A DNA stretch of 64,000 nucleotides from assembly GCF_007859675.1 (NCBI RefSeq), contig NZ_CP042305.1, positions 3,472,001-3,536,000 on the forward strand, in the 5' to 3' direction. Shown here one piece after another: positions 1 to 9,170 of this stretch. Origin of the DNA: Humibacter ginsenosidimutans. Lineage in GTDB: Bacteria; Actinomycetota; Actinomycetes; Actinomycetales; Microbacteriaceae. Position numbers and translations under genes: made by a program. How positions within the stretch are numbered: position 1 is the stretch's first letter; each line of letters begins with the position of its first letter. The notes under the pieces are model-generated. The model had not been told where the DNA came from and did no database searches. It saw only the letters and a program-made list of their open reading frames with translations.

Positions 1-69
1 GTCTCGGGTGAGCGCGTGGGGCCGGGCGCCGAGGCAGCGCTCACGGCGAATTCACCGACGCGCCCTCCG

Positions 70-75
70 TACACT
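70..75 (+). promoter_or_regulatory. -10 box, leaderless-type promoter
   Basis: TACACT lies six bases before the GTG at 82. In actinobacteria a TANNNT box this close to the start codon means the transcript begins at or next to the start codon. The same spacing recurs at many genes here. Confidence 0.5.
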
Positions 76-81
76 GGCAGG

Positions 82-759
82 GTGGCAGCTTCCCAGGTGC
101 ATCTCGTGCGTCACGGCGAGGTGCACAATCCCGACGGCATCCTTTATGGCAGGATGCCCGGCTTCCACCTTTCCGATCTCGGCCGCAGCATGGCGCAGGC
201 GGCGGCAGACGATCTCGTTGCACGGCGGCGTCCTGTCGCGGCCGTGATCGCATCGCCCCTGCAGCGCACCCAGGAGTCGGCGGCGCCGATCGCCGCGGCG
301 TTCGATCAGCAGATCCAGACGGATGCCCGCCTCATCGAGCCCGCGAACCACTTCGAGGGCAAGGTGATGTCGAAGGCCCTGCGCAGCCCGGCGAACTGGC
401 CGTGGCTGGTCAACCCGCTGCGTCCGAGCTGGGGCGAGTCGTACCACTCGATCGAGCAGCGCATGCTGGCCGCGCTGCATGACGCCTTCGACCGAGCCGA
501 GTCGGCGACCGCGCAGCGATCCTCCGCCGACGGCGACGCGGCCCCGGTCGATGTCGTGCTCGTCAGCCACCAGCTGCCGATCTGGGTGGCGCACCTCTCG
601 CTCGCCGGCGAGCGCTTCATGCACGACCCGCGCGAGCGACGCTGCTCGCTCTCCAGCATCACGACCTTCGAGCGCCGGTCGGGCCAGCTCGTCGAGGTCT
701 CGTACTCCGATCCCGCTGCCGCTCTTGCCGCGGATTCGACCGATGTGGGGGCAGTGTGA
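82..759 (+). CDS. histidine phosphatase family protein
   Basis: A 225-residue protein of the histidine phosphatase (phosphoglycerate mutase-like) superfamily. The phospho-acceptor motif RHG is at residues 10-12 (LVRHGE), followed by the family-typical SPLQRTQES segment near residue 60 and the second catalytic histidine in VSHQLPIW in the C-terminal third. The frame stays open upstream to 16, but the GTG at 82 puts the RHG motif close to the N terminus, as is normal, and has a -10 box six bases before it. The stop overlaps the next gene by four bases (GTGA), so it is probably cotranscribed with the cytochrome c maturation genes. Its substrate cannot be told from sequence. Confidence 0.88.
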   Translation: MAASQVHLVRHGEVHNPDGILYGRMPGFHLSDLGRSMAQAAADDLVARRRPVAAVIASPLQRTQESAAPIAAAFDQQIQTDARLIEPANHFEGKVMSKALRSPANWPWLVNPLRPSWGESYHSIEQRMLAALHDAFDRAESATAQRSSADGDAAPVDVVLVSHQLPIWVAHLSLAGERFMHDPRERRCSLSSITTFERRSGQLVEVSYSDPAAALAADSTDVGAV

Positions 760-1352
760 AGCGCCGCATCCTCGCCGTCGCTGCTGCGGCGCTCGCCGTC
801 GGCGCGCTGCTCAGCGGTTGTGCCAACGATGAGCTCGCCAAGCAGTACACCTCCGGCGACGACAAGAACTACATCGCGGGCAGCGGCGTCACCGAACTCA
901 AGCCGGCCGACCGCGCCACGCCGGTCGACTTCTCGGGCAAGACCGACGACGGCACGTCCTTCTCGTCGAAGGCCGAGCGCGGCGACGTGCTGGTGGTCAA
1001 CTTCTGGTACGCGGGATGCCCGCCCTGCCGCGCCGAGGCATCCGACCTTCAGAAGATCTCGACCGAGTACTCCGGCAAGGGTGTGACCTTCATCGGCGTG
1101 AACACCCGCGACTCCGCCGCGACCTCGCAATCGTTCGACAGCGAGTTCAAGGTGACCTATCCGTCGATCCTCGACGCGGACGGCGGCGCCGTGCAGCTCG
1201 CCTTCAGCGGATCCATGCGCCCCAACGCCACGCCCACGACGTTCGTGATCGACAAGCAGGGCCGCATCGCGGCGCGCATCGCCGGCGACATCGCGGCGCA
1301 GCCGTCGACGCTCACCACGCTGATCGATTCCACGCTCGCCGAGGGCAAGTGA
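756..1352 (+). CDS. TlpA/ResA-like thiol-disulfide oxidoreductase, lipoprotein
   Basis: A 198-residue exported thioredoxin-fold protein. The N terminus is a lipoprotein signal with lipobox LSGC (Cys22). The redox motif CPPC is at residues 88-91 within VNFWYAGCPPC, followed by the TlpA/AhpC-type fold and the cis-proline segment (NATPTTFVID). ResA-type proteins reduce the CXXCH cysteines of apocytochrome c outside the membrane so that heme can attach. The GTG start overlaps the preceding stop, and ccdA follows 25 bases later, so this is the second gene of a system II cytochrome c maturation operon. CcdA would supply its electrons. Confidence 0.9.
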   Translation: MKRRILAVAAAALAVGALLSGCANDELAKQYTSGDDKNYIAGSGVTELKPADRATPVDFSGKTDDGTSFSSKAERGDVLVVNFWYAGCPPCRAEASDLQKISTEYSGKGVTFIGVNTRDSAATSQSFDSEFKVTYPSILDADGGAVQLAFSGSMRPNATPTTFVIDKQGRIAARIAGDIAAQPSTLTTLIDSTLAEGK

Positions 1353-1377
1353 TGGGCGTGCGCAGGATGACCGACTG

Positions 1378-2181
1378 ATGGGCATCGAGAACTTCGTGCT
1401 GTCGGCACCTCTGCTGTTGACGGTGCCCGTGGCGCTGCTGGCCGGCTTCATCTCGTTCGCCTCGCCGTGCATCCTGCCGCTCGTTCCCGGCTACCTCGCC
1501 TACATCGGCGGGTTCACCGGCGAGACCGCGGCCGCGGCGGCCGCTGCCGGGGTCGCCCCGGGCGGCCAGGGCGCGACGGCCACGGCCACGGCGGTGCGCA
1601 CCGGCCGCAACCGGCTCGTGCTCGGCGTGGCGCTCTTCGTGCTCGGCTTCGCGGTGGTCTTCGTGCTCACCGGGTTCGTGTTCGGGGCGCTGGGGTTCTG
1701 GATGATCCAGTGGCGCGACCTCATCACGCGCATCGCCGGCATCGTGCTCATCGTGCTCGGGCTCGTGTTCGTCGGGCAGTTCACCTTCATGCAGCGCACG
1801 TTCAAGCCGCAGTGGCGGCCGCTGACCGGGCTCGCGGGCGCACCGCTGCTCGGCATCATCTTCGCGATCGGCTGGAGCCCGTGCACCGGCCCGACGCTGG
1901 CCGCCATCACCACCATGAGCTACTCGAGCGGCTCGGCCTGGCAGGGCGCCGTGCTCGCACTGTTCTACGCGCTCGGCCTCGGCGTGCCGTTCGTGCTGAT
2001 CGCGCTCGGCCTCGGGTGGGCATCCGGTGCCGTCGCTTTTCTGCGCAGGCACATCCGGGTCATCAACATCGTCGGCGGTGCCTTGCTCATCGCCATCGGC
2101 ATCCTCATGGTCTCCGGCGTCTGGAACCAGTGGATCAGCGCACTCGCGGGGGTGATCCCGAGCTTTGGAACAGCACTCTGA
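1378..2181 (+). CDS. ccdA: cytochrome c biogenesis protein CcdA
   Basis: A 267-residue membrane protein that passes electrons from cytoplasmic thioredoxin to the extracellular ResA-type thioredoxin. The two conserved cysteines are visible in FASPCILPLVPGY (Cys31) and in IGWSPCTGPTLA near residue 165, each in a predicted membrane segment. About six hydrophobic helices are present. An Ala/Gly/Thr-rich loop of about 35 residues follows the first helix pair and is probably a lineage-specific insertion. The 3' end overlaps resB by 17 bases, which indicates translational coupling. Confidence 0.93.
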   Translation: MGIENFVLSAPLLLTVPVALLAGFISFASPCILPLVPGYLAYIGGFTGETAAAAAAAGVAPGGQGATATATAVRTGRNRLVLGVALFVLGFAVVFVLTGFVFGALGFWMIQWRDLITRIAGIVLIVLGLVFVGQFTFMQRTFKPQWRPLTGLAGAPLLGIIFAIGWSPCTGPTLAAITTMSYSSGSAWQGAVLALFYALGLGVPFVLIALGLGWASGAVAFLRRHIRVINIVGGALLIAIGILMVSGVWNQWISALAGVIPSFGTAL

Positions 2182-3916
2182 CACCGACACGCTGCACGAC
2201 CCGGCACAGGGAGCAGAGGGAGGCGTCGACACCGAACGCGACGACCGCGCCCAGCAGCGTCGTGACAGCCGGCCCTCCGGCCATGTCGACGACACGTCGG
2301 AAGACGTCGGCGACGCGGATGCCGGTGCCCTGACCCAGCCCAAGCTCGGCCCGATCGGCTGGTTGCGCTGGATGTGGCGCCAGCTCACGAGCATGCGCAC
2401 GGCACTGTTCCTGCTGCTGCTGCTCGCGGTCGCGGCCGTGCCGGGTTCGCTCGTGCCGCAGCACACCTCTGACCCGAACGGCGTGGTGCAGTACCAGGAG
2501 AACCACCCGGTGCTCTACCCGATCCTCGACAAGCTGCAGGTCTTCGACACCTACACCTCGGTGTGGTTCTCGGCCATCTACCTGCTGCTGTTCGTCTCGC
2601 TCGTCGGCTGCGTGGTGCCGCGCCTCAAGCATCACCTCGAGGCGTTGCGCGCGAAGCCGCCGCGCACGCCGGCCCGCCTAGCGCGCATGGCCGGATACCG
2701 GGTGCGGGTGCTGCAGGGCATGACGTCGCAGGGCGCGAGCGCCGAGGCCGAGGCCGCGCGGCAAGCGGCGATCGTCTCTGCGCAGAAGCTGCTGAAGGCA
2801 TCCGGCTACCGCACCGTCGTGCTGGAGACGGCTCGGGATGCCTCGGTGTCGGCCGAGCGCGGATACCTGCGCGAGACCGGCAACATCCTGTTCCACGCCG
2901 CGCTCGTCGGCATCCTGATCGCTGTCGGAGTCGGCGGCGGGCTCAGCTACACGGGACAACGGATCGTCGTCGACGGCCAGTCGTTCGTGAACACCCTGGT
3001 GAACTACGACTCGATCAACCCCGGGCGGTTCGTCGACACGAGCGGTCTGTCGCCGTTCGCGATCAAGCTCGACCAGCTCGACGTGAAGTACGAGTCGAAG
3101 AACAAGAACGCCATGGGCTCGCCGCTCGACTACACGGCCTACGTGACGACCACCGAGAACGGCACGACGAGCAAGAAGACCATCAAGGTCAACGAGCCGC
3201 TCGGCATCGGCGGCACCAACGTGTATCTGCTCGGCAACGGCTACGCGCCGATCATCACGGTGCGCAACGCCAAGGGCAAGGCGGTGTTCCATGACGCCGT
3301 TCCGTTCCCGTCGCAGGACACCAACATGACGTCGCAGGGCATCGTCAAGGTGCCGGACGGCCTGAAGGAGCAGCTCGGCATGATCGGGTTCTTCTACCCG
3401 ACGGCGCAGAAGCTCTCGACGGGCGCCTACACGTCGAGCTACCCCGACACCCGAGACCCGATGCTGGGACTCAGCGTCTACCAGGGCGACCTCGGGCTCG
3501 ACAAGGGACTGCCCGTGTCGGTCTACGCACTCAACATCGACAAGCTCAAAGAGATCGCCGGCCCCGGAGCGAAGGCGAAGGCCATCGACCTCAAGCCGGG
3601 CGAGTCGGCGTCGCTGCCGAACGGGCTCGGCACCGTCACCTTCGACGGCGTCGCCCGGTTCGTGAGCCTCGAGGTGCACCACGACCCGACACAGGGCTGG
3701 ATGCTGCTGTTCGCGGTGCTCGTGCTCGGCGGCCTCTTGACGTCGCTGTTCGTTCCGCGGCGGCGGCTGTGGGTGAAGGCCATCACCCAGGCCGACGGCT
3801 CGCTGCGGTTGGAGTACGCGGGGCTCGCGCGCGGTGAGGATCCGCGGCTCGATGACGCCGTGGCATCCTTCGCCGATCGTCACATCGCTTCTCTCACGGG
3901 TCGCTCCCGCGAATGA
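2165..3916 (+). CDS. resB: cytochrome c biogenesis protein ResB
   Basis: A 583-residue ResB/Ccs1 family protein that forms the heme export and ligation complex with CcsB. Hydrophobic segments occur at about residues 75-95 (MRTALFLLLLLAVAAVPG), 138-158, 238-258 and near 520 (WMLLFAVLVLGGLLTSLF). The long extracellular domain lies between the third and the last helix, as in the family. The frame opens with TTG at 2165 inside the end of ccdA. The first 60 residues are acidic and poorly conserved in character, so a start further in cannot be excluded. Confidence 0.92.
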   Translation: MEQHSDTDTLHDPAQGAEGGVDTERDDRAQQRRDSRPSGHVDDTSEDVGDADAGALTQPKLGPIGWLRWMWRQLTSMRTALFLLLLLAVAAVPGSLVPQHTSDPNGVVQYQENHPVLYPILDKLQVFDTYTSVWFSAIYLLLFVSLVGCVVPRLKHHLEALRAKPPRTPARLARMAGYRVRVLQGMTSQGASAEAEAARQAAIVSAQKLLKASGYRTVVLETARDASVSAERGYLRETGNILFHAALVGILIAVGVGGGLSYTGQRIVVDGQSFVNTLVNYDSINPGRFVDTSGLSPFAIKLDQLDVKYESKNKNAMGSPLDYTAYVTTTENGTTSKKTIKVNEPLGIGGTNVYLLGNGYAPIITVRNAKGKAVFHDAVPFPSQDTNMTSQGIVKVPDGLKEQLGMIGFFYPTAQKLSTGAYTSSYPDTRDPMLGLSVYQGDLGLDKGLPVSVYALNIDKLKEIAGPGAKAKAIDLKPGESASLPNGLGTVTFDGVARFVSLEVHHDPTQGWMLLFAVLVLGGLLTSLFVPRRRLWVKAITQADGSLRLEYAGLARGEDPRLDDAVASFADRHIASLTGRSRE

Positions 3917-3990
3917 GAACTCGTTCAGCGGCGCAACCGTTCGCCCAGACAGCCCAGCGGATTCATCAGACGACGTAGGATTCTCACATC

Positions 3991-5091
3991 GTGCTCGACA
4001 CACTCTCGCAAATCTTCATCTACGTGGCCATGGGCCTCTATGCTGCCGCGTTCATCTTCTTCGCGATCGATCTCTCGCGCCGTAGCGCGCGAGCGACGAT
4101 CCCCGCCTCGGTGCCCAGCGCCGTGTCGCGGCGCGCAGGTGTCGCCGACGACGTGGTGTTCGTCGAGGCGACCGCGCAGCCTGTGGATGCCGTGGCCTCC
4201 GTAGCAGGCGGCGTTACCGACGCGGCGGCATCCGGCGGCACCACGCTGACGGAGACACGCCCCAGCGGGTCGGGAGCGATCTCGCGGCTGAGCGCCCGCA
4301 TCGAAGACGACGTGCACGGCGACCGCGCCACCTCGCGCAGCCTGCGTGTCGCGATGGTGCTGACGATCGTCGGCTGGGTCACGCATCTGCTCGCGGACGT
4401 CTTCCGCGGCATCGACGCCGGCCGCGTGCCGTGGGCCAACATGTGGGAGTTCTCCATGACGGGAACCCTCATCATCGTCGGCATCTTCCTGCTCGTGAAC
4501 CTGCGGTTCGACATCCGCTATGTCGGCACGTTCGTGTTGGGTCTCGTGTGCGTGCTGCTCATGGTGGCCACGACGCGGTACTACGTTCCGGTCGTGCCGC
4601 TGCCGCCGGCGCTGCAGTCGTACTGGCTGGTCATCCACATCCTCGTGGCGCTGCTGGCCACGGCGCTCTTCGCGCTCGGGTTCGCCCTCGCCGTCGCCCA
4701 GTTGCTGCAGGTGCGGCGCGAGCACCAGGTGGCGGCGAACAAGCCGACGCAGTTCCGCTTCCTCGCCACGCTGCCGAAGTCGGACACGCTCGAGAACCTC
4801 TCGTACCGCATCAACATCGTGGGCTTCATCTTCTGGACGTTCACCCTCATCGCCGGCGCCATCTGGGCCGAGAAGGCGTGGGGCTCGTACTGGAGCTGGG
4901 ACACCAAAGAGGTGTGGACCTTCATCATCTGGGTCATCTACGCCGGATACATCCACGCTCGCGCGACGCGCGGCTGGCGCGGCAGCCGTTCGGCGTGGCT
5001 GGCGATCATCGGCTTCAGCGCGGTGATGTTCAACTTCGGTGTGGTGAACGTCTTCTTCCACGGCCTGCACTCCTACAGCGGCCTGTCCTGA
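3991..5091 (+). CDS. ccsB: cytochrome c biogenesis protein CcsB
   Basis: A 366-residue multi-pass protein of the CcsA/CcsB/ResC heme-handling family. The tryptophan-rich WWD-type motif is WGSYWSWDTKEVW near residue 295, followed by IIWVIYAGYIHAR. Another conserved aromatic stretch, WANMWEFS, lies near residue 150. One N-terminal helix is separated from the rest by a variable Ala/Thr/Ser-rich loop of about 80 residues. It is the last gene of the cytochrome c maturation series. A box TAGGAT at 3976-3981 precedes the GTG start by nine bases, so it may have its own promoter. A 22-bp-period repeat array follows its stop. Confidence 0.93.
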   Translation: MLDTLSQIFIYVAMGLYAAAFIFFAIDLSRRSARATIPASVPSAVSRRAGVADDVVFVEATAQPVDAVASVAGGVTDAAASGGTTLTETRPSGSGAISRLSARIEDDVHGDRATSRSLRVAMVLTIVGWVTHLLADVFRGIDAGRVPWANMWEFSMTGTLIIVGIFLLVNLRFDIRYVGTFVLGLVCVLLMVATTRYYVPVVPLPPALQSYWLVIHILVALLATALFALGFALAVAQLLQVRREHQVAANKPTQFRFLATLPKSDTLENLSYRINIVGFIFWTFTLIAGAIWAEKAWGSYWSWDTKEVWTFIIWVIYAGYIHARATRGWRGSRSAWLAIIGFSAVMFNFGVVNVFFHGLHSYSGLS

Positions 5092-5105
5092 CGCCAGGGT
5101 CTCTC

Positions 5106-5215
5106 ACGCCGAGCCGTGCGGGTCTCCCTCGCCGAGGGTGTGTGTTCCTACGCCGAGCGTGCACACGTTTCTGTCGCCGAGGATTCTCTTCCCCGACCGT
5201 GCGCATCCCTCACGC
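5106..5215 (+). repeat. 22-bp-period intergenic repeat array (copy 1)
   Basis: About four to five degenerate units with a 22-base period start at 5106, 5128, 5150 and 5172, and then drift out of phase. Each holds a core like CGCCGAG followed by a GTGCG-like stretch and a TTC/TCC-rich spacer. The units adjoin without spacers. The array lies between the convergent genes ccsB and the MFS transporter. The same unit family builds the larger array at 49921-50170. Confidence 0.7.
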
Positions 5216-5252
5216 CCGAGCGAGCATCACTCGCGCGCCAGGCCACGTGGCC

Positions 5253-6551
5253 TCAGTCGACGGACAGCGCCTTCGTCGGACAGGTCGGCACGTTTCCGCG
5301 CGCCGCGGCGGATGCCTGTGCCGAGGACTGGCGTCGACCCAGCAGCGCCGCTACCGCGATGGTGGCCAGCGCGAGAACCAGCAGCGCAGGTCCGACGATG
5401 TCGAGTCCGGCACGCAGCCCGATGGTCGTCGCCAGCACGCCGAGTCCGACCGAGGTGACCACCTGGCCGATGTAGGCGAACAGGTATGCCATCGACAGAG
5501 TGCCGGCGCGATGATGGGGCGCTGCGTTCGCCGCGATCAGCCCGAGGCCGCCGAGGAACACGAGCGCGCTCGATCCGCCGAAGAGCAGCGATGCCGTCAT
5601 GAAGAGCGGAAGGGACGATGCGTAAGCGCTGGCCACGAGGGCGATGATCGAAAGCGCGCCGAGCACGCCGCCGAGGATGGCGGCGGTGCGGGCGGGCATC
5701 CTGCCGAACGCGACCGAGACCACGCCGCTCACGGCGGAGCCGATCGCGAGCACCACCCCCGCGACCAGCGCGTTCTCCGTGTGCAGCACGTCTTTCGCGA
5801 TCTGCGCGCCCAGTGAGATGAACACGGAGCCGACCGCGAAGCTCAGCGTGATGGCGAGGGCCGCGGTGGCGAGGATGCCCCGCATGGCCTTGGGCACGCG
5901 GATGGGGCGCGGACGCCAGGGCGCGAGCGAGTCATCCCGCACATGGCGCGGCAGGAACGCGGCGGCTGCCGCGACGACCACGACCACCCCGAGCAGAACC
6001 CAGAACGTGAGTGCCCGCGGCGCCGGCCCGTACTGCACGAGCGCGCCGCCCACGACGGTGGCGAGTGTGAGGCCGACGGCGATCGCCACCGTGTTCACGG
6101 TGCTCGCGCGCTTGCCGGTGCGATCCAGTTCGACAAGTGCGGCGCCCGCCGGGCTGAGCGACAGCCCGACGCCCAGACCCTGGAACACGCGGCCGACGAA
6201 GAGCCATTCGACGCTCGGCGCGAGTGCGAACGTCAACACCCCGACGATGATGGAGCCGAGCCCGATCAGAATCGCGACGCGCCTGCCGATGTGGTCGGAG
6301 AGATCGCCGAACAGCAGGAGAACGACGATGAGCACGACCGGATAAACGGCGAAGACCGAGGTCGTGACGGCGGGAGACAGCTGCCACACCCGTTCGTACA
6401 GGGGGTAGACCATGGCGGGCGATCCGCTCGCCCACAGTGCGACCACGATGACGGCGGCGGCCGTCCAGAACGCGAGACCGGCGCGGCGCGGGGCCCGTGC
6501 ATGCACTTCGGAAAGGTTGCTGGTCTCGGGCGATGCGTCGACTGCGGTCAT
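5253..6551 (-). CDS. MFS transporter
   Basis: A 432-residue major facilitator superfamily protein with about twelve hydrophobic segments. The loop after the second helix carries the MFS signature region GDLSDHIGRRVA near residue 80, and an RVFQGLGVGLSLSPAGAALVE segment follows. The open frame extends to 6623, but the ATG at 6551 has a clear Shine-Dalgarno (GAAGGGA) eight bases upstream, so this start was chosen. The substrate is unknown; drug or metabolite efflux is the usual role of this branch. It sits convergent to ccsB and upstream of menC on the same strand. Confidence 0.88.
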   Translation of the reverse strand: MTAVDASPETSNLSEVHARAPRRAGLAFWTAAAVIVVALWASGSPAMVYPLYERVWQLSPAVTTSVFAVYPVVLIVVLLLFGDLSDHIGRRVAILIGLGSIIVGVLTFALAPSVEWLFVGRVFQGLGVGLSLSPAGAALVELDRTGKRASTVNTVAIAVGLTLATVVGGALVQYGPAPRALTFWVLLGVVVVVAAAAAFLPRHVRDDSLAPWRPRPIRVPKAMRGILATAALAITLSFAVGSVFISLGAQIAKDVLHTENALVAGVVLAIGSAVSGVVSVAFGRMPARTAAILGGVLGALSIIALVASAYASSLPLFMTASLLFGGSSALVFLGGLGLIAANAAPHHRAGTLSMAYLFAYIGQVVTSVGLGVLATTIGLRAGLDIVGPALLVLALATIAVAALLGRRQSSAQASAAARGNVPTCPTKALSVD

Positions 6552-6724
6552 GCGCGGGTCCCTTCGGGAGCGGTGCTCTCGCACCGCCGGATTCGACCGG
6601 CGCCGTTGCCGCGTGTGCAACACAACCTGCCACCGGCCACCGACATTCCCGTTGGATGTGCGTGGCCGGCTTCAGCGTGGCGCGTATCGCCGATCGGGAT
6701 GCTGCTCAGCCCGGAGAAACGGTG

Positions 6725-7741
6725 TTAGCCCTGCTCCAGCTCTCGATAGCATCGCTCGACACGCGCCACCCACCAGGCGTGACGGTCGGCATCCGCGGCG
6801 TGCTCTCGCAGCAGGGCCTCGTCGGCCTCGACACGACGCACCGGAATCGCGCCGTCCACCGGCGTGAGCGGCTCGCGGGTGACATCCGCTGCCAGCAGTG
6901 CCGCCGTGCCGAGCCCGCAGTCGTAGTCGAGGTGCGGAACGGATGCCGCCAGCATCGCCCCCATGGCGAGCCCCACCGAGGTGTCGATCGCGCTCGACAC
7001 CACCACGGGAAGCCCGGCGAGGCCGATGATCCCCAGTGCCGCCCGGATGCCCCCCAGCGGCTGCGCCTTCACGATCAGCACGTCGGCCGCGCCGGCGCGT
7101 GCCACCGCGAGGGGATCGGACGCCTTGCGCACGCTCTCGTCGGCTGCGATCGGGATGCCCATGTACTTCACGCGCCTGCGCACGTCGGCGAGCTCCTCGA
7201 CGCTCGAACACGGCTGTTCGACGTACTCCAGGTCGTACGGCGCGAGTGCGTGGATGGCGTGTTCGGCCTCGTCCACGTTCCACAGCGTGTTCGCGTCGAC
7301 GCGGATGCGCCCTTCCGGGCCGAGCACGTCTCGTACCGCCGCCACTCTGGCGACGTCATCGGCGAGCTGCTGCCCGGGCTCTGCGACCTTGACCTTGGCG
7401 GTGCGGCAGCCGGGGAACCGGGCCAGCACGCCCGCGACCTCGCCCGCCGCGACGGAGGGCACTGTGGCGTTCACTCCGACCGTGTCGCGTACCGGCACCG
7501 GGTCGTCTCCCCAGCCGAAGTCGATCGCGGCCGCCAGCCATGCTGATGCCTCGGCGTCGCCGTATTCGACGAACGGCGAGAACTCGGTCCACCCCCTCGG
7601 GCCGCGCGTGAGAAAGGCCTCCCGCACCGTGATTCCACGGAATCTCGTCACCATCGGCAGCGACACCACGCGGGCCTCGGCGAGCACGTCGCTCAGCGGG
7701 GGAAGGTCGGCGGCGGGGAGCGGGTGCGGAGCGGCTGGCAT
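6725..7741 (-). CDS. menC: o-succinylbenzoate synthase (MenC)
   Basis: A 338-residue enolase-superfamily enzyme that dehydrates SHCHC to o-succinylbenzoate in menaquinone synthesis. Active-site features in order: the KxK pair in AKVKVAE, metal ligands in RVDAN, YVEQPC and AADES, and the second catalytic lysine in LIVKAQPLGG. This order and spacing are those of actinobacterial OSBS. The open frame runs much further upstream, but the ATG at 7741 gives the normal family length; the extra N terminus is antisense shadow of the next gene. It is divergent from the amidohydrolase and the other men genes. Confidence 0.93.
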   Translation of the reverse strand: MPAAPHPLPAADLPPLSDVLAEARVVSLPMVTRFRGITVREAFLTRGPRGWTEFSPFVEYGDAEASAWLAAAIDFGWGDDPVPVRDTVGVNATVPSVAAGEVAGVLARFPGCRTAKVKVAEPGQQLADDVARVAAVRDVLGPEGRIRVDANTLWNVDEAEHAIHALAPYDLEYVEQPCSSVEELADVRRRVKYMGIPIAADESVRKASDPLAVARAGAADVLIVKAQPLGGIRAALGIIGLAGLPVVVSSAIDTSVGLAMGAMLAASVPHLDYDCGLGTAALLAADVTREPLTPVDGAIPVRRVEADEALLREHAADADRHAWWVARVERCYRELEQG

Positions 7742-7897
7742 GGTCTCAGTGTTGCACCGAGCGGGTGTCGAGCGCCTCGGGCCGCGTGTTCGGCTCAACG
7801 CGCCGCGATGAGGTGCAGGCGTAGGCCCTCTGCGGCATCCAGGGCAGACTGGCTCTGGCCGCTGCATCGGCGGGCATTGTCGGCGGAAGGCGAAGTC

Positions 7898-9112
7898 ATG
7901 GCGATCGATCTGGAAGAGACCTATAAGGACCTGCACGAGCATCCCGAGCTGTCGTATCAGGAACACCGGACGGCGAAGATCGCGGCCGACGGGCTGCGTG
8001 CCCTCGGCATCGACGTGGTCGAGGACATCGGCCGAACCGGCGTCGCAGGGGTGCTCGCCAACGGCGACGGCCCCACGGTGCTGCTGCGGGCCGACATGGA
8101 TGCCCTCCCCGTCGCCGAGGAGACCAGCCTCGACTACGCGAGCACGCAGCGGGCGACCGACCCGGACGGCAACGACGTGCCCGTGATGCACGCCTGCGGA
8201 CACGACGTGCACGTCACCTGTCTGCTGGGCGCGGCGGAGGCCCTGGTCGGCTCGAAGGACGAGTGGCACGGCACGGTCGTCTTCGTCTTCCAACCGGCGG
8301 AAGAAGTGGGCTCAGGTGCGCACGCGATGGTCGACGACGGCCTGTACGACCGCGTTCCGAAGCCCGACATCGTGCTCGGTCAGCACGTGGCGCCGGCACC
8401 GGCCGGAGTGGTGGGCGTGCACGCGGGACCCGCGTTCGCCGCGACCGACGACGTGATCGTCACCCTGCACGGTGAAGGCGGGCACGGGTCGCGACCCGAG
8501 GCGACGATCGACCCTGTCGTGATGGCGGCCGCGACGGTGATGCGGCTGCAGACGATCGTCTCGCGCGAGATCGCAGGAGGCGAGACCGCTGTCGTCACAG
8601 TCGGCACGTTGCATGCCGGCACCAAGATCAACATCATCCCGCCGGACGCCACGCTCGGCATCAACATCCGCACCTACGACACCGGTGTGCGCGACCGGGT
8701 GGTCGCCGCTATCGAGCGGATCGCGAACGGGGAGGCGGCGGCATCCGGGGCACCGCGCATGCCCGATGTCGAGACGCTCGACTCGTTCCCCGTGCTGCAC
8801 AACGACGAGGCTGCGACGGAGCGCACCATCGGCGCCTTCCGCGCCGCGTTCGGAGCCGAGCGGGTGATCGATCCCGGCCGCGTCACCGGCAGCGAAGACG
8901 TGGGAACGCTCGCGACCGCGGCGGGTGTTCCGATCGTCTACTGGCTGCTCGGCGGGCTCGACCCGTCGCTGTTCACGCACGGGCTGGCGAACGGCACGAC
9001 GGATGCCGACATCCCCTCGAACCACTCGCCGCACTTCGCGCCGCTCATCCACCCCACGCTGGAGACGGGCGTGCAGGCGCTCGTCGTGGCCGCGCGCGAG
9101 TGGCTGGGCTGA
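7898..9112 (+). CDS. M20 family amidohydrolase/metallopeptidase
   Basis: A 404-residue enzyme of the M20 amidohydrolase family (hippurate hydrolase / N-acyl-amino-acid amidohydrolase type). Family landmarks in order: DLHEHPELSYQEHRT at the N terminus, LLRADMDALPV, the metal-binding HACGHDVHV, PAEEVGSGA with the catalytic Glu pair, a dimerization domain with GHGSRPEATIDPV, and the late ligand region NHSPHFAP. The frame extends upstream to 7724, but the ATG at 7898 starts right at the conserved fold and has GGAAGG before it. It sits between menC and menB without an obvious role in quinone synthesis. Confidence 0.88.
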   Translation: MAIDLEETYKDLHEHPELSYQEHRTAKIAADGLRALGIDVVEDIGRTGVAGVLANGDGPTVLLRADMDALPVAEETSLDYASTQRATDPDGNDVPVMHACGHDVHVTCLLGAAEALVGSKDEWHGTVVFVFQPAEEVGSGAHAMVDDGLYDRVPKPDIVLGQHVAPAPAGVVGVHAGPAFAATDDVIVTLHGEGGHGSRPEATIDPVVMAAATVMRLQTIVSREIAGGETAVVTVGTLHAGTKINIIPPDATLGINIRTYDTGVRDRVVAAIERIANGEAAASGAPRMPDVETLDSFPVLHNDEAATERTIGAFRAAFGAERVIDPGRVTGSEDVGTLATAAGVPIVYWLLGGLDPSLFTHGLANGTTDADIPSNHSPHFAPLIHPTLETGVQALVVAAREWLG

Positions 9113-9157
9113 GTCGCAAGGGCGACGGTGAGGTGAGACCGTCGCGGCGTCAGTCCC

Positions 9158-9163
9158 TAGGCT
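9158..9163 (+). promoter_or_regulatory. -10 box upstream of menB
   Basis: TAGGCT lies seven bases before the menB ATG at 9171, a leaderless-type arrangement. No Shine-Dalgarno is visible for menB, which fits. Confidence 0.5.
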
Positions 9164-9170
9164 GGATGCC

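Noticed and set aside
306..1472. Long minus-strand open frame opposite the phosphatase and ResA-like genes, and many like it across the window
   Set aside because: Such frames are antisense shadows of GC-rich codons; they show Arg/Gly/Ala-rich random composition and no family motif, while the opposite strand encodes clear families.
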